DNA from: Leptobrachium leishanense
Taxonomy: Eukaryota > Chordata > Amphibia > Anura > Megophryidae
Assembly: GCA_009667805.1 (NCBI GenBank)
Contig: CM019066.1
Span: forward strand, 4,898,001 to 4,962,000
Length of the DNA stretch: 64,000 nucleotides
Direction of reading: 5' to 3'
A model generated the notes under the pieces. It saw nothing but the letters and a program-made list of their open reading frames with translations. It was not told the DNA's origin and did not search any database. Positions 36,901 through 50,873 of this stretch are shown here, one piece after another; position 1 is the first letter of the stretch; the number at the start of each line of letters is the position of its first letter. Both the position numbers and the translations under genes were made by a program.

Positions 36901-39900
36901 GTTGGGGAATTATGGAGTGAGCCAATAGGTGTCTCTAAGGTATTGTGTTTTCAAAGACTTCTTGAAGGACTGGGAGAGTCTAATGTTGCGGGGGGGGGGG
37001 TTCCATAAAAAGGGGGCAGCTCGGGTGAAGGCGGGAGTTGGGGGGTGCAGGTACGTGAAGCTGGTGGCATCAGAGCGAAGTGGTCAGGATGGGATGTACC
37101 TGCTTACAAGGGAGATTTAGGCAGGGGTATGGTTATGAAGAGCTTTGTACCTGAGCACCAATGTTTTGAATTGGATTCTATAGGAGACAGGAAGCCATTG
37201 TAGAGATTGACAGAGGGGAGAGGTGTAAGGTGTAGGAGTCTGGCACCGGTGTTCGTAACAGACTGCAGAGGCAGGATCTGGGATCTCTGAAGGCCAGAGA
37301 GAAGGAGGTTACAGTAGTCAAGGCGGGAGATAAGAGCTTGGATGAGTGTTTTAGCAGAGTCCTGATTAAGACCGGGGCGGATGCGTGCAATGTTTTTTTA
37401 GGTGGAAGTAGCAAGATTTGGTTAGCAACTGAATGTGAGGCATGAAGGCGAGCTCCGGGTCGAAGAGGACCTTGAGACAATGAGCAACAGTTCTTTAACG
37501 TTTCTTGTGTAGAACTGTATAAAATACTTAGTGCAATGCTGCGTAAAAAGTGCTGTCAGATTTCTTGTCGTTTTTGAGATACAATTGCCATCTGTACCGG
37601 AACCTGGATACGAAAATAAAAGTACCATATTTTATTAGATTTTTGCATGCAATTTGCACATGAGCACAGCCACTTTTTATGTACTGAATATCACAGATAA
37701 AGTATATTGAACTATACGTATGTTTGCGCGGCGCCACGGAGTACATTTTTCTTTCGACAATGATAATCCTGCGTCATTTCTTCAAATGTAGCTCCCGGAT
37801 GATGGGAGGGTTGCCACTATGATAGCGGCTGTACTGAGTTGGAGGCTGTAGAGCAGGGGTGAGCAACCTCTACCTTCCAGATGTTTTGGAACATGTCCCA
37901 TGATGCGCTGACACTCAGACTCATGGGACATGTAGTTCCAAAACATCTGGAGGGCCTAGGTTGTATGAACCCGGCTGTAGAGGAAGAATAGAGCAGACTA
38001 ACATTCAGTAGAAAAGATGAGACTTCAACCATAGCTGAAAAATTATCCTGCTTTGAAAGCAAAGAAGGGGGGGGGGAGCATATTTTCGGCCAGCGTCCTA
38101 TTGGTTATGTACTGAGCATGCCTATTGGAAAATCCAATTTTTCTATGAGGGTTTCCGTGTGATTTTCTGTTTCTGCCTGAAGAGCATTTTATTTACGTCT
38201 ATTGGCACTTCATAAGTTTTCAGATCTGGTCATACCGAGTGGAATCCCTAACGCTGACATCTCCACTAGTAAATCTAGGCATGAAAAGACAATACTTGAG
38301 CCTATATTTTAACGGGAATCGATTTCCCAATAAACCCTTTATTACATAGGCCGAATTGCAGTTGAAAAATCAATGTATTTTGGGGATAAAGACCATAGTA
38401 TGGCAGAAGGGGACAGTAAGAGGGTCTGGCATTAAAGCAGATGATTGGGGGGGGCTGCTACATGTGCAGAGAGCGTAGACAGCATGTGGTTTTGATCTGT
38501 GAGAGGGAGCACCAGCCCAGGTAGATCCACAGAGGATCTTATCACCATGATTGCCCTGGATAAGCTGGCGGTGCCAATGGCAATAGAAAAGCAAAGGTTC
38601 AGCCAGCCAGGGCAATTTCCCCAAACACTGTTTCCGAGGTAAAAAGTGCTGAGGGCCTTCACTGGGTACCCCTTATCGAGCGTGTGGAATAAATGACTTT
38701 GCATGAGCGTTGTTAGCTTCATTCCTTGACGTGCATCGGGTCGCCGCCAGGTGCAACTTCAATTACATTCTTCTTCTTCGTTTCAATTTCGTATGTTTGA
38801 GAATTCTTCTGACACCCCTAGGGCAGTGATGAGGAACCTTGGCAAGCCGTATGTTTCTGAACTGCATGTCCCATGATGTTTTGCCAGCCTACATGTCCCT
38901 AAGCCTCATGGGACATGTAGTCCTGAAACTTGTGCACCACCACTGCCCTAGGTTTATTTAGGTACCGGCGGTGTTCGTTGACCTTTCAAACCCTGGTGAA
39001 AATCACTGATTATTGTAATGTCGAATAAAGCTGTTGTTTCACAAAAGTTAAATCCAAACAGTGGCAGAAGCTTCACAGTGCAGCTTCACCTGTTGCTCCT
39101 TTTGCGAAATGCTTGCAACGCCGTCAGTTACTGAATAACCCCTTTTAGTTTGAAGGTAATTCTTTTTTTATTTATTTAAGGCGCTGGTTTTGCACGTGTG
39201 TAAATTTTAATGTGTGATGTTAATGGCTTGCAAGCTACAAATAACCTCACACGTGTGATGGGGGACGGGGGACCATTATTCCTTAATCTGTCATTCTAAA
39301 TTTGTCTCAAGGAGGAAGAGGAAGAGCCAGAAGGAAAACCAAGTGATGCAGAGAGTTCAGAAACTTCCGACGATGAAAAGGGATGGGTCGAGGAGGTCAG
39401 GAAACAGCGCAAACTCATACGCCAAGAGGAAAAAGACAAGAGGCAGGAAAGGGTGAAGGAGGACCGGCGGACAACGCTGAAACCTCAGTTTTATGAGATA
39501 AAAGCTGGGGAGGAGTTCCGCAGCTTCCAGGATACAGCCAAGAAACAGAAACTGATGAGGTAGGTGTGAGATGTCCGACAAAGGGGCAATACTTTAGGCC
39601 AGCAGATGTTCACTACAACTCCCATTAGTCATGGTCCCCTGGCTGGACTAATAGGTTTATAATATTGCTTACACAAACTTACTATTAATTAAAGTAGGAG
39701 GTGACGGCACAGAGTCTCTCTTGATGGCTGCTTGAACCTCCCTGCGCTTGTAAAATGCTAAATATGGCATAGGAGATATATTATATGCTTGCTAGAACTT
39801 CCAGTGTGATGCCAATGGAGCGGGTACAGTCCTCCGGCTTGCTCCAAGCAGGTGCACTGAGAGTCGGCAAGTCTTGCTAGATTTACTTGGTTAAGCCAAC

Positions 39901-42900
39901 CGGTGTGATGGGGGCAACTGCCCGGGCCCAGGTAACTTGCAGCTTGTGATATTTCGTCACACATTTGAATGACCGCATTGTCGTGTTGTATCTATACCTT
40001 GATACACTGCAAAGAAAGTGAACCCAGGTTTCTTTTAGAAGGTTCACTGGCTGTGCTCACACTCAAACAATGGAAATACTCGCCTGCTTCGTTAGAGAAC
40101 TATGACCCTTGAGGCCAGTGTCAGACGAGCACTTTGAAGAGCGGAAGGAACGTCCGTGAGGGTGGATGTTCCTTCCACAATGACGCCTGTCTGGCCACCT
40201 CGCTGAGTGCAGTTAGTGCGCTTAGCGCTGCAAGGCTCGATCTTCCTATAGAGGATTGCGCTTTGCAGCTCTGCCAACGCGCATCCTAGCGCTTTGACGG
40301 AGGGGCCTGCTGCACGGACGCAGCGCAGCAACAGCATCTGAGACAAACGCCGGAAGCCTAGTGCGCTCCCCTGACACTGGCCCGAATGACTGCAGACTAC
40401 ATCGCATGATGTTTGAATCAAGAATTTTGGCTGGAGCTAGATAGAGGGGAGATTTTTATTTTTTTTTGTCTTCCTCTTTATTTGTTATACCAATGTGTAA
40501 GTGGCCATTAAGGACACCGGATGACAGTGGAGGGTTTTTAAAAAAAAAAATAGATATATATTAATCGGAAGAACAGGAAAAGCGTCTCGAGTGATGTTAA
40601 GGAGTGTGTAAGTATAATATACAGACAGAGTCCTGGTGTGTTTTATGGGAAGAGTATATGACTATACGGGTAGAGCTTGCCATGGAAGGAGACGGGGACT
40701 CCACTATATCAGCAGATCTGTTCATCATGATAGACGGCTGCCCTTGCATCATTATAAGTCCGGCCTCTAGCTACTTGAAGGAAAAGGTGGGGGGGGGGGG
40801 AGTGCTGCCAGCCTAATTCCCCACCTCCCCCCCCCCCCCCCGGGTCTGCAACCATGGCTCTCAAGATATTTTGGAACTACATTTCCCATGAGGCTCAGCT
40901 AAACTAATAGGTGACTGAGCATCTTGGACGATGTAGATATAAAATGTGTGGGGCAGGATTTCTGGCTCCTGACCTAATGCTACATTTTCAATATCCTTGG
41001 AGGTGACTTGTGACCCAACATATACCTTGCAGCCAGCAGTCTCTTGATGTACATTGCATTGCTCCCAGGTCTACAGAGGGTCAATCTCAGAATTTAACGT
41101 GACCCTTCACAGTGCTATGATATAAGGTGACTTTTGCAGACCCTGGAGCAGTCCCATAATATAAACCGAACCTCTCATGGAACCTGGACCAGGATCCTGA
41201 TATCAATAACCCCCACAAATCCTACTGCTGCCAGCATTATATCTCCCCCCCCCCCCCCACGCCACCCTCAAAATCTGGATCTGCAATCTTGGCCCTCCAG
41301 ATGTTTTGAAATTATATTTCCCATGAAGCTCAGGCATTCTTCCAACAAGCAGCTGAGCATCATGGGAGATGTATTTCCAAAACATCTGGGGGATGGGTCA
41401 GGTTTGACCACTGGCCTAAGCCATATTGTTGGAAAAGAACTACTGCAAAGTGGAGGTTTGGTATGGATACTGTAACACACGGGTCAGCAACCGTGGCTCC
41501 CTGATATTTTGGGAACTACATTTCCCATCTGGCTCAGGCAGCCTAATGGGTGTCTGAGCATCTTGGGAGATGTAGTTCCCAAAACATCAGGGAGCCAAGG
41601 TTGCTGACCCCTGCTGTAACACCTTAGATATTGGCAGATATTCCAATAAAGATTTAAGATTTTGGACAGGTATATTCCTCCCCCCCCCCCCTCCCCCCAA
41701 TCCTCCACATTGTATTTGTGTGTCCACTTGCTTAGTATAGAAAATAAAAAAGCACGGGAAGTGTATTCCCATATCCTCTCGCCATTTATTATTGATAAAT
41801 GAACCGCTCCTGCATTTACTCTGCAATGAATACAAGGTTTGCACTTCACTCAAAATTCACTGACTGAGCAGCCTGAGCTTTAAAATGGGTTTTTGTGACT
41901 CTGTTTTAGCAGCTTGTCCGTGTCTGATCGTCTCCTCCGCAGTCCTGTCCGTTTGACACTGGTAAAAAAAGTGACCTGGACCAGTGGGTTTCAAATACAT
42001 TGTTGAAAAACGTCCCTGCATTGATGTAAGTGAAACAGATTTTCATTCAGCCTGCTCGCTACAGCTGGTATTTCGGCTGGCTGAGCATCATGGGACTTGT
42101 AGTCCTAGATTATCCAATGTGCTAAGGTTAGTCATCACCCATCTATATTATGCCTGCACCTCTAGGACATCGCGTCACATCCCTGCTACCCCAGGGACCT
42201 CCAGGTTTGAATATTAAGATTTCCACCAATTCCTACAGCGCGACCTACAGATAAGTTCCAGCGTCTCCTGTGTGCATGACAGGTGCACTTTTAAAGGACA
42301 TGTACTTCACTCGGGCAAGTCTGCTGACAGGCTGCGCGCTGTGCTGGAGGACTGACACCGGCAGCTGGAGGACCAAAGCTCTGTTGGCCTGGTTGCTGAA
42401 TAAGCAGATTACTGGGTCCCATTTATTAGTGAAAGGACATCTGTACATCAAGGGATCTCAATAAATTACATAATCTCCCTGACAAGGAAAAGCTATAGGA
42501 CAGGATTACATTAATATATATATAATATATATTATATATATATATATAATTACTCAGCCGCGGTTTGAACATGTTGCAGAATTCAATATGTTAGTAAATG
42601 TGTGCCAAAAAACCTTTTTATGCGCACAACCTAACAAAAGGCAAACAAAAAGCGTGCCTAATTACAATAAATGAAGTGTTAACAAGTGGCCGGCTTGTGA
42701 GAAAAGCACATATTAGCCTGAAATTGCTGAATTTTTGCCCTCAGTTTTGTATACCTCTAGCTTGACTATTTTGGCCAAAAAGTCCCGATATTTTTTTTTT
42801 TTTTTTTCCCCACCGATTTGCTGCTTGTGGGATAACCGGTGGGTGTGATGCCCATGTTGTGTGCGGAGGCGGCTTTGCAAGTTACATTACTTCCTAGGAT

Positions 42901-45900
42901 TCCTGTAAATGCTCAGACCTTTTTTTAATATTTTTTTTTTTTTCATTGAGAAAGGATTTTACCAGGAAGGATACATTGAGATTTCTCTCATTTTCAAGTA
43001 TGTCCTGGGTGGCGAGTATGTACCGTTAGATGTCCTGCCCAAGGACACTTACTGGAGAGGTGCTCTGGCCGGGATTCCAACCTGTGTCTCCACGGTTATA
43101 GAGCAGTGATGTTACCTCTACTCCATCCAGCCGGTACTTCCCACGTTCTGCAGTGAGAAATGATCTGACCAGGACGTGTTTCAGCCAATCTGGTTGACTT
43201 CTTCATATTTTTATTTTTTTGCCAGAAACACAAAAAAAAGCTTTTGCTTGTAAATCGTTTTTAAAGAATTCCCCTTCTTGTCTTGTGCTTCCTTTTTAAA
43301 GAGGGGTTTCCCAACCCTGTCCTTAAGTACCTCCTAAGGCCGGGGTCAGACAAGCGTTTTTCAGTGCGGAAGGGATGTCCGTGAGAGTGGATGTTCCTTC
43401 CACTCTGACACCCGTCTGGCCACCTCGCTGAGCTCAGCGCTCACTGCAAGGCTCAATCCTCCTATGGAGAATCAAGCTTTGCAGCCCCGTCAACACACGT
43501 CGTAGCGCTACGACGGGAGGCTTTCACTACGTCTGCTGTAGCGTGCGCAATTCATGTACACTACAGCATGCGACTGGCCCCGTCAACACTGCGTCGGGAG
43601 GCACATCCGTACGGGCGCACTTAGTGCCTAACAGGCCAGGTTTTAAGGGTTACCTTGGGGAAATGCAGACTGAATCCTGCAATCACTGAGCAGCAAATCA
43701 TATCACCTGTGCTGTGCTTCACATATCTGCAAACCTGGCCTGTTAGGGGACCGGGGGTTGGTAAACACTGCTTTAACGTGAACCTGTAGTGTTCAGATTT
43801 CACTTTCGCTGGAATATCCCATCAGGGGAGTGTTTTGCAATGGCTTTAAAGATCGTTGTGATATCTCATCCCTTGATGTGATAGCCCAGCATGTGACTTG
43901 CCGGTATCCAGAACCAGATACAGGCGTGCACTTCCTCCGCGGGCGTTACCGGACGAGGGTCAGCATGCTGTCAGTGCTGAGCTGCAAACGGACGTGTCGA
44001 GGGCTGTCCTGTAAGACTGCTCATGCGCTCACATCTGTCCTTTGCCCCAGGCGACATGCCAACGCAAGCGACTGATAATGTAACTGTAACAGACAATTAC
44101 TCCATTTCCCATTATGCTCTAGCGAGAAAGAAAAATGCAGACATGGATTTTTGCAGCATAATAAATTTGGGCATGGCGGGTGCATGTTAAGAATAATTAT
44201 GCTGTTAAAAGTGGTGACGTGTACAGCTGTATTACCGGGGCGTAAAGGTACCTGCTGTGATTTGAGGTAAGACCCAGAAGTGGTGGATCTAGGGACGAAA
44301 ATTGCTGAACTACAAAAAAAAATACAGAAACTTTTGTGATTGCCTGGAGGGTCGCACTACCCGCAGCCCCCACTTACAGGGCATGCTGTTCCGTTCCCCG
44401 TCCTTATCTTTAGAAGGCAGCACATTGTATCACAAGATTTTACTGGAACACTAACGGAGACACTGGACAACCTTGCGGTGCGCCGCTCCCTGAAGATCCG
44501 CATCGGTCTAGCTTAGAATAAAATAATAATTTACGGATCCCGCGCGCGCCGCGCACGCTGCCGGTGCTTCTTTGTTATTAAGTTGCAGGAGAAGAGGGCA
44601 TACTGCGCTCTTTGTGCTTTCTCTCCTGATGAATGCCTGAGAGATCTGGACGGGGGCAGAGGAGGGGGGTACTGATGGGAGCCGCAGATACAACCTGTTC
44701 TGGTGGCAGGAGTGGGCAAGCAGGAATTCGTCGTTACAAAAAGGATTTCATAAATAATTGAGAGAAGGCAAATAACAGTCTGGCAGAGCCAGCGCGGGGC
44801 CTGGGAGGCAGACGCCATTATTACGGGTTCCGCATTCATAAATGATTGTATAAATAGGGACGTTTAAACTGTACATAATGTTGACTTGAGATCGAAGCCG
44901 AAAAATGTTTCAGACCGTTCGTACAAAACCAGAATAGCCGCAACCAGCCTGACTGCGCATCTTAGGGAAATGCAGACTGAATCCTGCAATCACTGAGCAG
45001 CAAATCAGATCACCTGTGCTGTGCTTCAGCTATCTGCAAACCTGGCCTGTTAGGGCGAACTGAGGACGGGTTTGGAAACACTGCTATTTCGACTAAGCCT
45101 GCAACAATGTCTGTGTACTCCATCTCAGCAGGTCCTATGAATGCCAACCTCATGCCTGCTCTTATGACGTGCACCCACTCGTTTGGGACCTGCATCCTCC
45201 AGGAGCTCTCTGCAGATCAAGGGTTAAATAGGTCCTGCAATGAGGCACCTGCTGTGACAGGGAGGGGAGGAAACTATGGAGGGGGTGCCTGGCCGTCCTA
45301 CGAATGTCAAATACAAAACCAGATGTGCTGCACTCAGCGTGAACATGCATATACTGCTTGAGTGCAGCCCTTTAGGCTTTGTGTGTATGCAGGTGCTTGT
45401 ATTATAGAAAATTGCATATTATTATTGTCCTCATTTATATAGCGCCAACAGTTTCCGCAGCACTTTACAATAACCAACGGGTACAAGATACAGATAAACG
45501 GACATAGGATGGAAACAAGAAGTGTAGAGGGCCCTGCTCATAGGAGCTTACAGTCTAGAGGGATTGGGGGGTTGAGGAAGACGAGGAATTGCACTAGATA
45601 GCAGGATCATTAGTGCCAGTGGTTCGGGAACGGTGGGGTCATACAAGCGGCTTCAATCATGTGTGAGTGGGTGAGCAGAGGGATGAGTTGCATCAGTGAT
45701 GTGGTACGCCTTTTCATGCATTTAACCCTTTCGCTGCTGAGGCTTTTCCCACCTCTGCTGAGGTCATTTTTACTGGTTTTGCTCATCATGTTTAAACGTG
45801 TTTTGAAGGCTTATTTTAGTATATGACCCAGACATATTATATATTGTTCTTTCCGTCAGACTCGGCAGATTCATAATATGTCATTATTATATGTATACGT

Positions 45901-48900
45901 CATGACCTGTCTGTATATTATAACAAAAAATGCAATAAAATATGATTTTTCAATAATTTACAATGTGTAAAGTGTTTTTTTTTTCACATTTTAACATGCG
46001 AGCAATTGCGGTTATATTTTGTTTGGGGTGCGCTTGTTAAAAAAATTAGAGATGGGGTCTCGTTACATTTTTTTTGTTGGGGAAAATTACACGATTTTTA
46101 ACAAACGCACCGCATACAAAAATCGTTAGTGCAGCATCATTGTTCACTTTATAATTGAAATGGGAACAATATTGCTGCATTAACAAACCAAAAAAAAGAA
46201 AAAAAACTTGTTTATTTTTTTTTATAATTTTTTTTAAAATTTTTTTTTATTTTTTTACAAACTTTTTCACTTTCGTGTTTGGTATCGTTGGAACGGCCAT
46301 GGTCTGGCCGATCCAACAATACCAAACTTTAACCCCTAGCTGCCACGGATCGGGCCATTGGTGGCAGCTAGGGGTTAACTCCAGGACTGGCGTCATCGTG
46401 CTATGCACGATGACGCCAGTCCTCAGGGGGAGTTCCCGGAGGCTTGGCCGACATCCAAGATGTCGGCCAGCTCCGGGAAAGGATCACGAACCGGCGCTTT
46501 TCAGTGCCGATTCGTGATCCGGCTCCCCAGGGGTTAATGCCAGTTACCATTTGGAAGGGCAGGCTGTGCCCTTCCAAATGGTGCCTGGGTTAACCCACGC
46601 AACGCCGCTGATCGGGAGGGAGAGAGGTCCGAAGGACCTCCCCCCCCCCCTCCCTTTCAGGCGCCTCCTCTGCACATGCGGGGGGGGTGCCTGAATTAGG
46701 TGTCATCGCGCCCCCGCGATGACACCTAATTAGCCCGGCGGCGGTTCCGGATGCTGGGCTGACATCGAGGATGTCAGCCCGCACCGGGGGGGCCAGCGAT
46801 CGGCCGGAACCCGGCCGAACGCTGACCCCAAAGGCTGGACGCGCTCAGCGCGTCCACCGCATGGAACTTGACATGCGGTTGGACGTGCTCAGCGCGTCCA
46901 TAGCATCGAAGTGGTTAAAGAATAGCAAAGTTCTGTGTTTTTGGTTTCTTTCTTTCTCTCCTTTTCTTTTTGTGAAGTTCGGCACCATTCGACGGGCTGA
47001 TCAGTGGCTCCACATTCGGCGCACATCTGGGACCCTGCATTGAGTACTGAATTCATCGCAGGGTTGGCAAACTGGAAACGCCAAAGTGCGCCGTATGAGA
47101 AAGCACTGAAATATCAATGCTTTCTGAATAACCCTTACAGCATTTTTAGATTCTTCTATTACTTTGTGTCGTTGTGTTTTCCTACCATGTAATTTATGTC
47201 TGAAATTCAAAAAGAACAAATGAAGTTCTGTGACATTCCTGCGTTGCTTTAGGAGCCCTTTTAATAGCGTGTGACAGTAGACCCTGTTCAGTGCGATTTT
47301 ATCGCGTCGATGCGCTATGTAGCGTCTCCATTGCATTTCAATGGAGCTGTTCACATCTTGCCACGCAATGTCGCGATAGCATGTCACTGGTACATGACCA
47401 TTTTTTTCCGATTTGCGTTGGTGCTTTGCAAAACCGCAACGTCGCGCAACATTATCGTTCTATGTCACGAATATAAAAATCAGTGTGAACGGGGCCTGAG
47501 GGTTCGTCTGTGTTAAGTGAATTCTATGTACAACAATCACTTAAAACCTACGCAGAATTTTTTTTTTTATCGCCTTTTTGATAAAGATTGTTATATCCCT
47601 TGTATAATAATACCACGGAAGAGGAAAAGTACTAATATCGGCGTGATCTATTGTTGGGTTTCCCTGTGTGTATGGAGAGCGCTGTCTGGTTCTTCTGCAG
47701 ACGCTTTAACTAATGAATCCTTCGTTCCAGACAGGAAAGTCTCGCTGTTTTAAATTCCCTCTTTCTGACCCCGATGCGGCCACAGCTAGATTTTTTTTTT
47801 TTCCCCCTTTGCGTTTGCGCTACTCCAAGCTATCCATCCTCTTGCGCTTTATTATTTATTTTTGGGGGGGATTTACTACATCAGTGCAACAAACGATCGC
47901 ACTAAAAATAACAGGTCGGCGGCCACATTCTCTCCATCCGTTTGGGGGGGGTAAAATAAAAAATGTGTGGAGCTTCAGACTGATTCAGGAATCCGTGAGC
48001 ACAAGTCTTTGACGGCGTCTGATCTCTTGCCATGCTCAGACATGAGGCTTAACTTACTGCACACATAGAAGAAGTTTGTACAAGGCATTGGGAGTCAGAC
48101 GGAGCTCAGGGCTTCTCTGCCGAAAAAACGCGCCCAAACCAGTCATCCTAAAATAGCAGGACGGCGGCAGATGATGCTGGTGATCACACGGTATTTTGTG
48201 AAAGTGAGGTTTAAGGGAAAGTGTTTTTTTTTTCTTTTCTTTCATTGTTCTGAATTCTAGAAAAATATTAAAGTTTGACAGAACGAACCTATAAATACAC
48301 TTATTGTTCAAAGGTGCTTTTTAAATCTGTTCTAACGTCACATCCGTACAAAGATATACATATATATTGTGTATTTCTGAATGTAGGCGATCGAGTGTAT
48401 AGTATAACTAACACCTCCCCCCCCCCCCCCCATAGGACAAAAAAATGCATTTTAAAATCCTCCATAGAGCAAACTGAGCTGTTCGGAAGTGGTTTTGTGT
48501 AGTTGTATGCCCTAATCTATATTTGAGACCATGTAGCATCGCGCTGGCATGTGGGGTGTCTGTGCTACAACGGACTGTTACTGCTGAAAGTTGAGAGATT
48601 ATGAACCTCATCTGCATGTCCTACCCAGAATTCCATGCCGCATATACAGGGGAGTGTGGCAAAGGAGCTTTGTGGGTAAAGCAACCCTCTGGCTGTAATG
48701 TGTATTATATATAATAAAGAAGTACGATTGCGGTTCTCGATGTTGTCCTCTGTATCTGGACCTTGTGGAGACGTAGGGGCATCCGGTCTTCCTGCCCCCC
48801 TTTTTTTTGATAAGCATATCGGGGCTACCTCTAGGTGTGCCATTGTGGAGGCCGCCATATCTGGCCCTCGAGTGCCCTGACCTTCTGAACTGCACACTTC

Positions 48901-50818
48901 CAAGTCTCCCTGCTGTCCCTTGGACTCCCAGGAGTGAGACCGACCGGAAGGTCACGCTTTGTGCCTTTGTCATCTTTTTTCACTTTTATTTTTCTCTCTT
49001 CTCTCCATCCCCTCCTTTTTCCTTATTTTACCCGCCCTGATGACCCCACCGAGATCTCTACCACCGCCTTTGTGCGGGTCGTCCGACTTGTCCTGCCCCT
49101 ATCCCTTTACACCAGATGTGCTTTCCCATTGTAGTATCACTTGTGCCTGACATCTTGTACGATGTTATTCTTATCTATGATGGCCCTTGGTGTCTTTCAT
49201 ATTATTTTCCTGTGTATAAATGTCTATTACTATACGGACTGTATGTTTTCCAAATGAAAAATTATACGATGACCCGACACACAGGACTTAACAAAAATAA
49301 TAAAGTTTTCTTATGTAGAAATTGATAGTAAAACTTTTTTTATTTTTGAAGTAGAAATTATCAACTTTATAAAGTGCTATGGTGGCGGCTCATGGTATTT
49401 CTTTGTATCCTACGCATGACCTGAAGTGTAAATTCTATGTAAAAGATAACTATACATTTTTTCCTTAATATACTCTGAATAAAATGATGTAAGGGGGAAA
49501 AATATATTCACTTATTTCCGTAAGAAGTCCTTTTTATCATTTTCTTTTTCGTTATGTTTGCATGTGCGCATGTTTACACTAATGGCCTATACAATTGTCT
49601 CGCTGAGGATTTTCTGACCGGGCTGTTTAAGAATATCCAAAGTAATGGATGCCACGTTGCCGTTTTGCAGTTTGTGCACGCGGCCATCCTTGACACAAGA
49701 CGCTTCACAGGCTGCAGTGTAATTGTTTCGGATGTGCGCGTCCCTTTGTAGCGCGTCCCTTTGTAGCGGCGTGCACGTCCCTTGTAGCGCCGTGCGCATC
49801 TCTTGTAGCGCCGTGCGCTCAGGACCAGCTCCTCATTAGCGACGCAGAAGAAACATCCCGTGACAGTCCGTCCATGATTTCCAAACAATGGAATGGATGC
49901 GGTACTCGTCCCCCTTTTTAATTTTTCTTCTACAACCAATCATCTGTAGGGGATCTATGGGCAGAGCCTTTTCATTTCACATCAACAGACAATGAAGAGT
50001 TAAGTACGGCTCAATGTAATGATACAAATCCCATTGCGATCTTTTCTTGGTTTTCCCAAACCTTGGCATTTTAAGTCGCACGTTATACAGCAGCCTCGTT
50101 ATCGGGTTACATCTCCCGTTTATTTTAAGTCTCTTTCCTCCGTAATGAGACAATGTGTCTGTTTTTGTACATCTTCAACAGTTGCTGGAATCTGAAACAT
50201 TCAAGGCTGTTCCTCCGGTGGAACAAATAACATGCTGAAGGTCAGAGGAGGAAAGGCCTCTGTATCACCGCTTTGTTTTGTAATGGGCAGCCAGATAAAT
50301 TTTAATTTTGCAGAGAATGTGATGCCTTTCCCAGATGTTAAAGGAGAAGGATGTGTGTGGAGATTTGAAAGGAGTAGAAAACTGGAATGATGGGCAAAGC
50401 GCATGTGCGATATTTATATATCTACTGCTGAAGAGGGTCCAATAAACCCAAAACAGCGCTGTCGTAGGACTAGCTTTGACCAGTTGCATAAACCTGATCT
50501 CTGTTAAAAAAGCCATCTAGTATGGCATGGCATTGATTGAAGGGTTCTGTGTGATAACAGACACAGGATGCAAAAAAAGTGAGAAATTACAGACCTCATT
50601 TGCATGTTTTACCCAGAGTTCTGTGATGCAGTTCTTTGAATTGCTGGGATGTGTAAATGGCCTCTGCAATAATAAACTTTAAAAGCCTCCACATTGCAAA
50701 CCATAATCTCATTTTTTGCCCTCCACTACAGCTTAAATGAGTGCGTGTGAATGTACATATAGATTATAAATTTCTCAGACGCGCCGTAATAGGTTCCGGC
50801 TGGGTGCTGCTCTTTGGT

Positions 50819-50873
<55 letters not shown>

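Noticed and set aside
48565..48973. Overlapping minus-strand frames of about 115 codons in intron 19
   Set aside because: Two overlapping frames with unrelated composition and no domain; probably part of an unidentified repeat.
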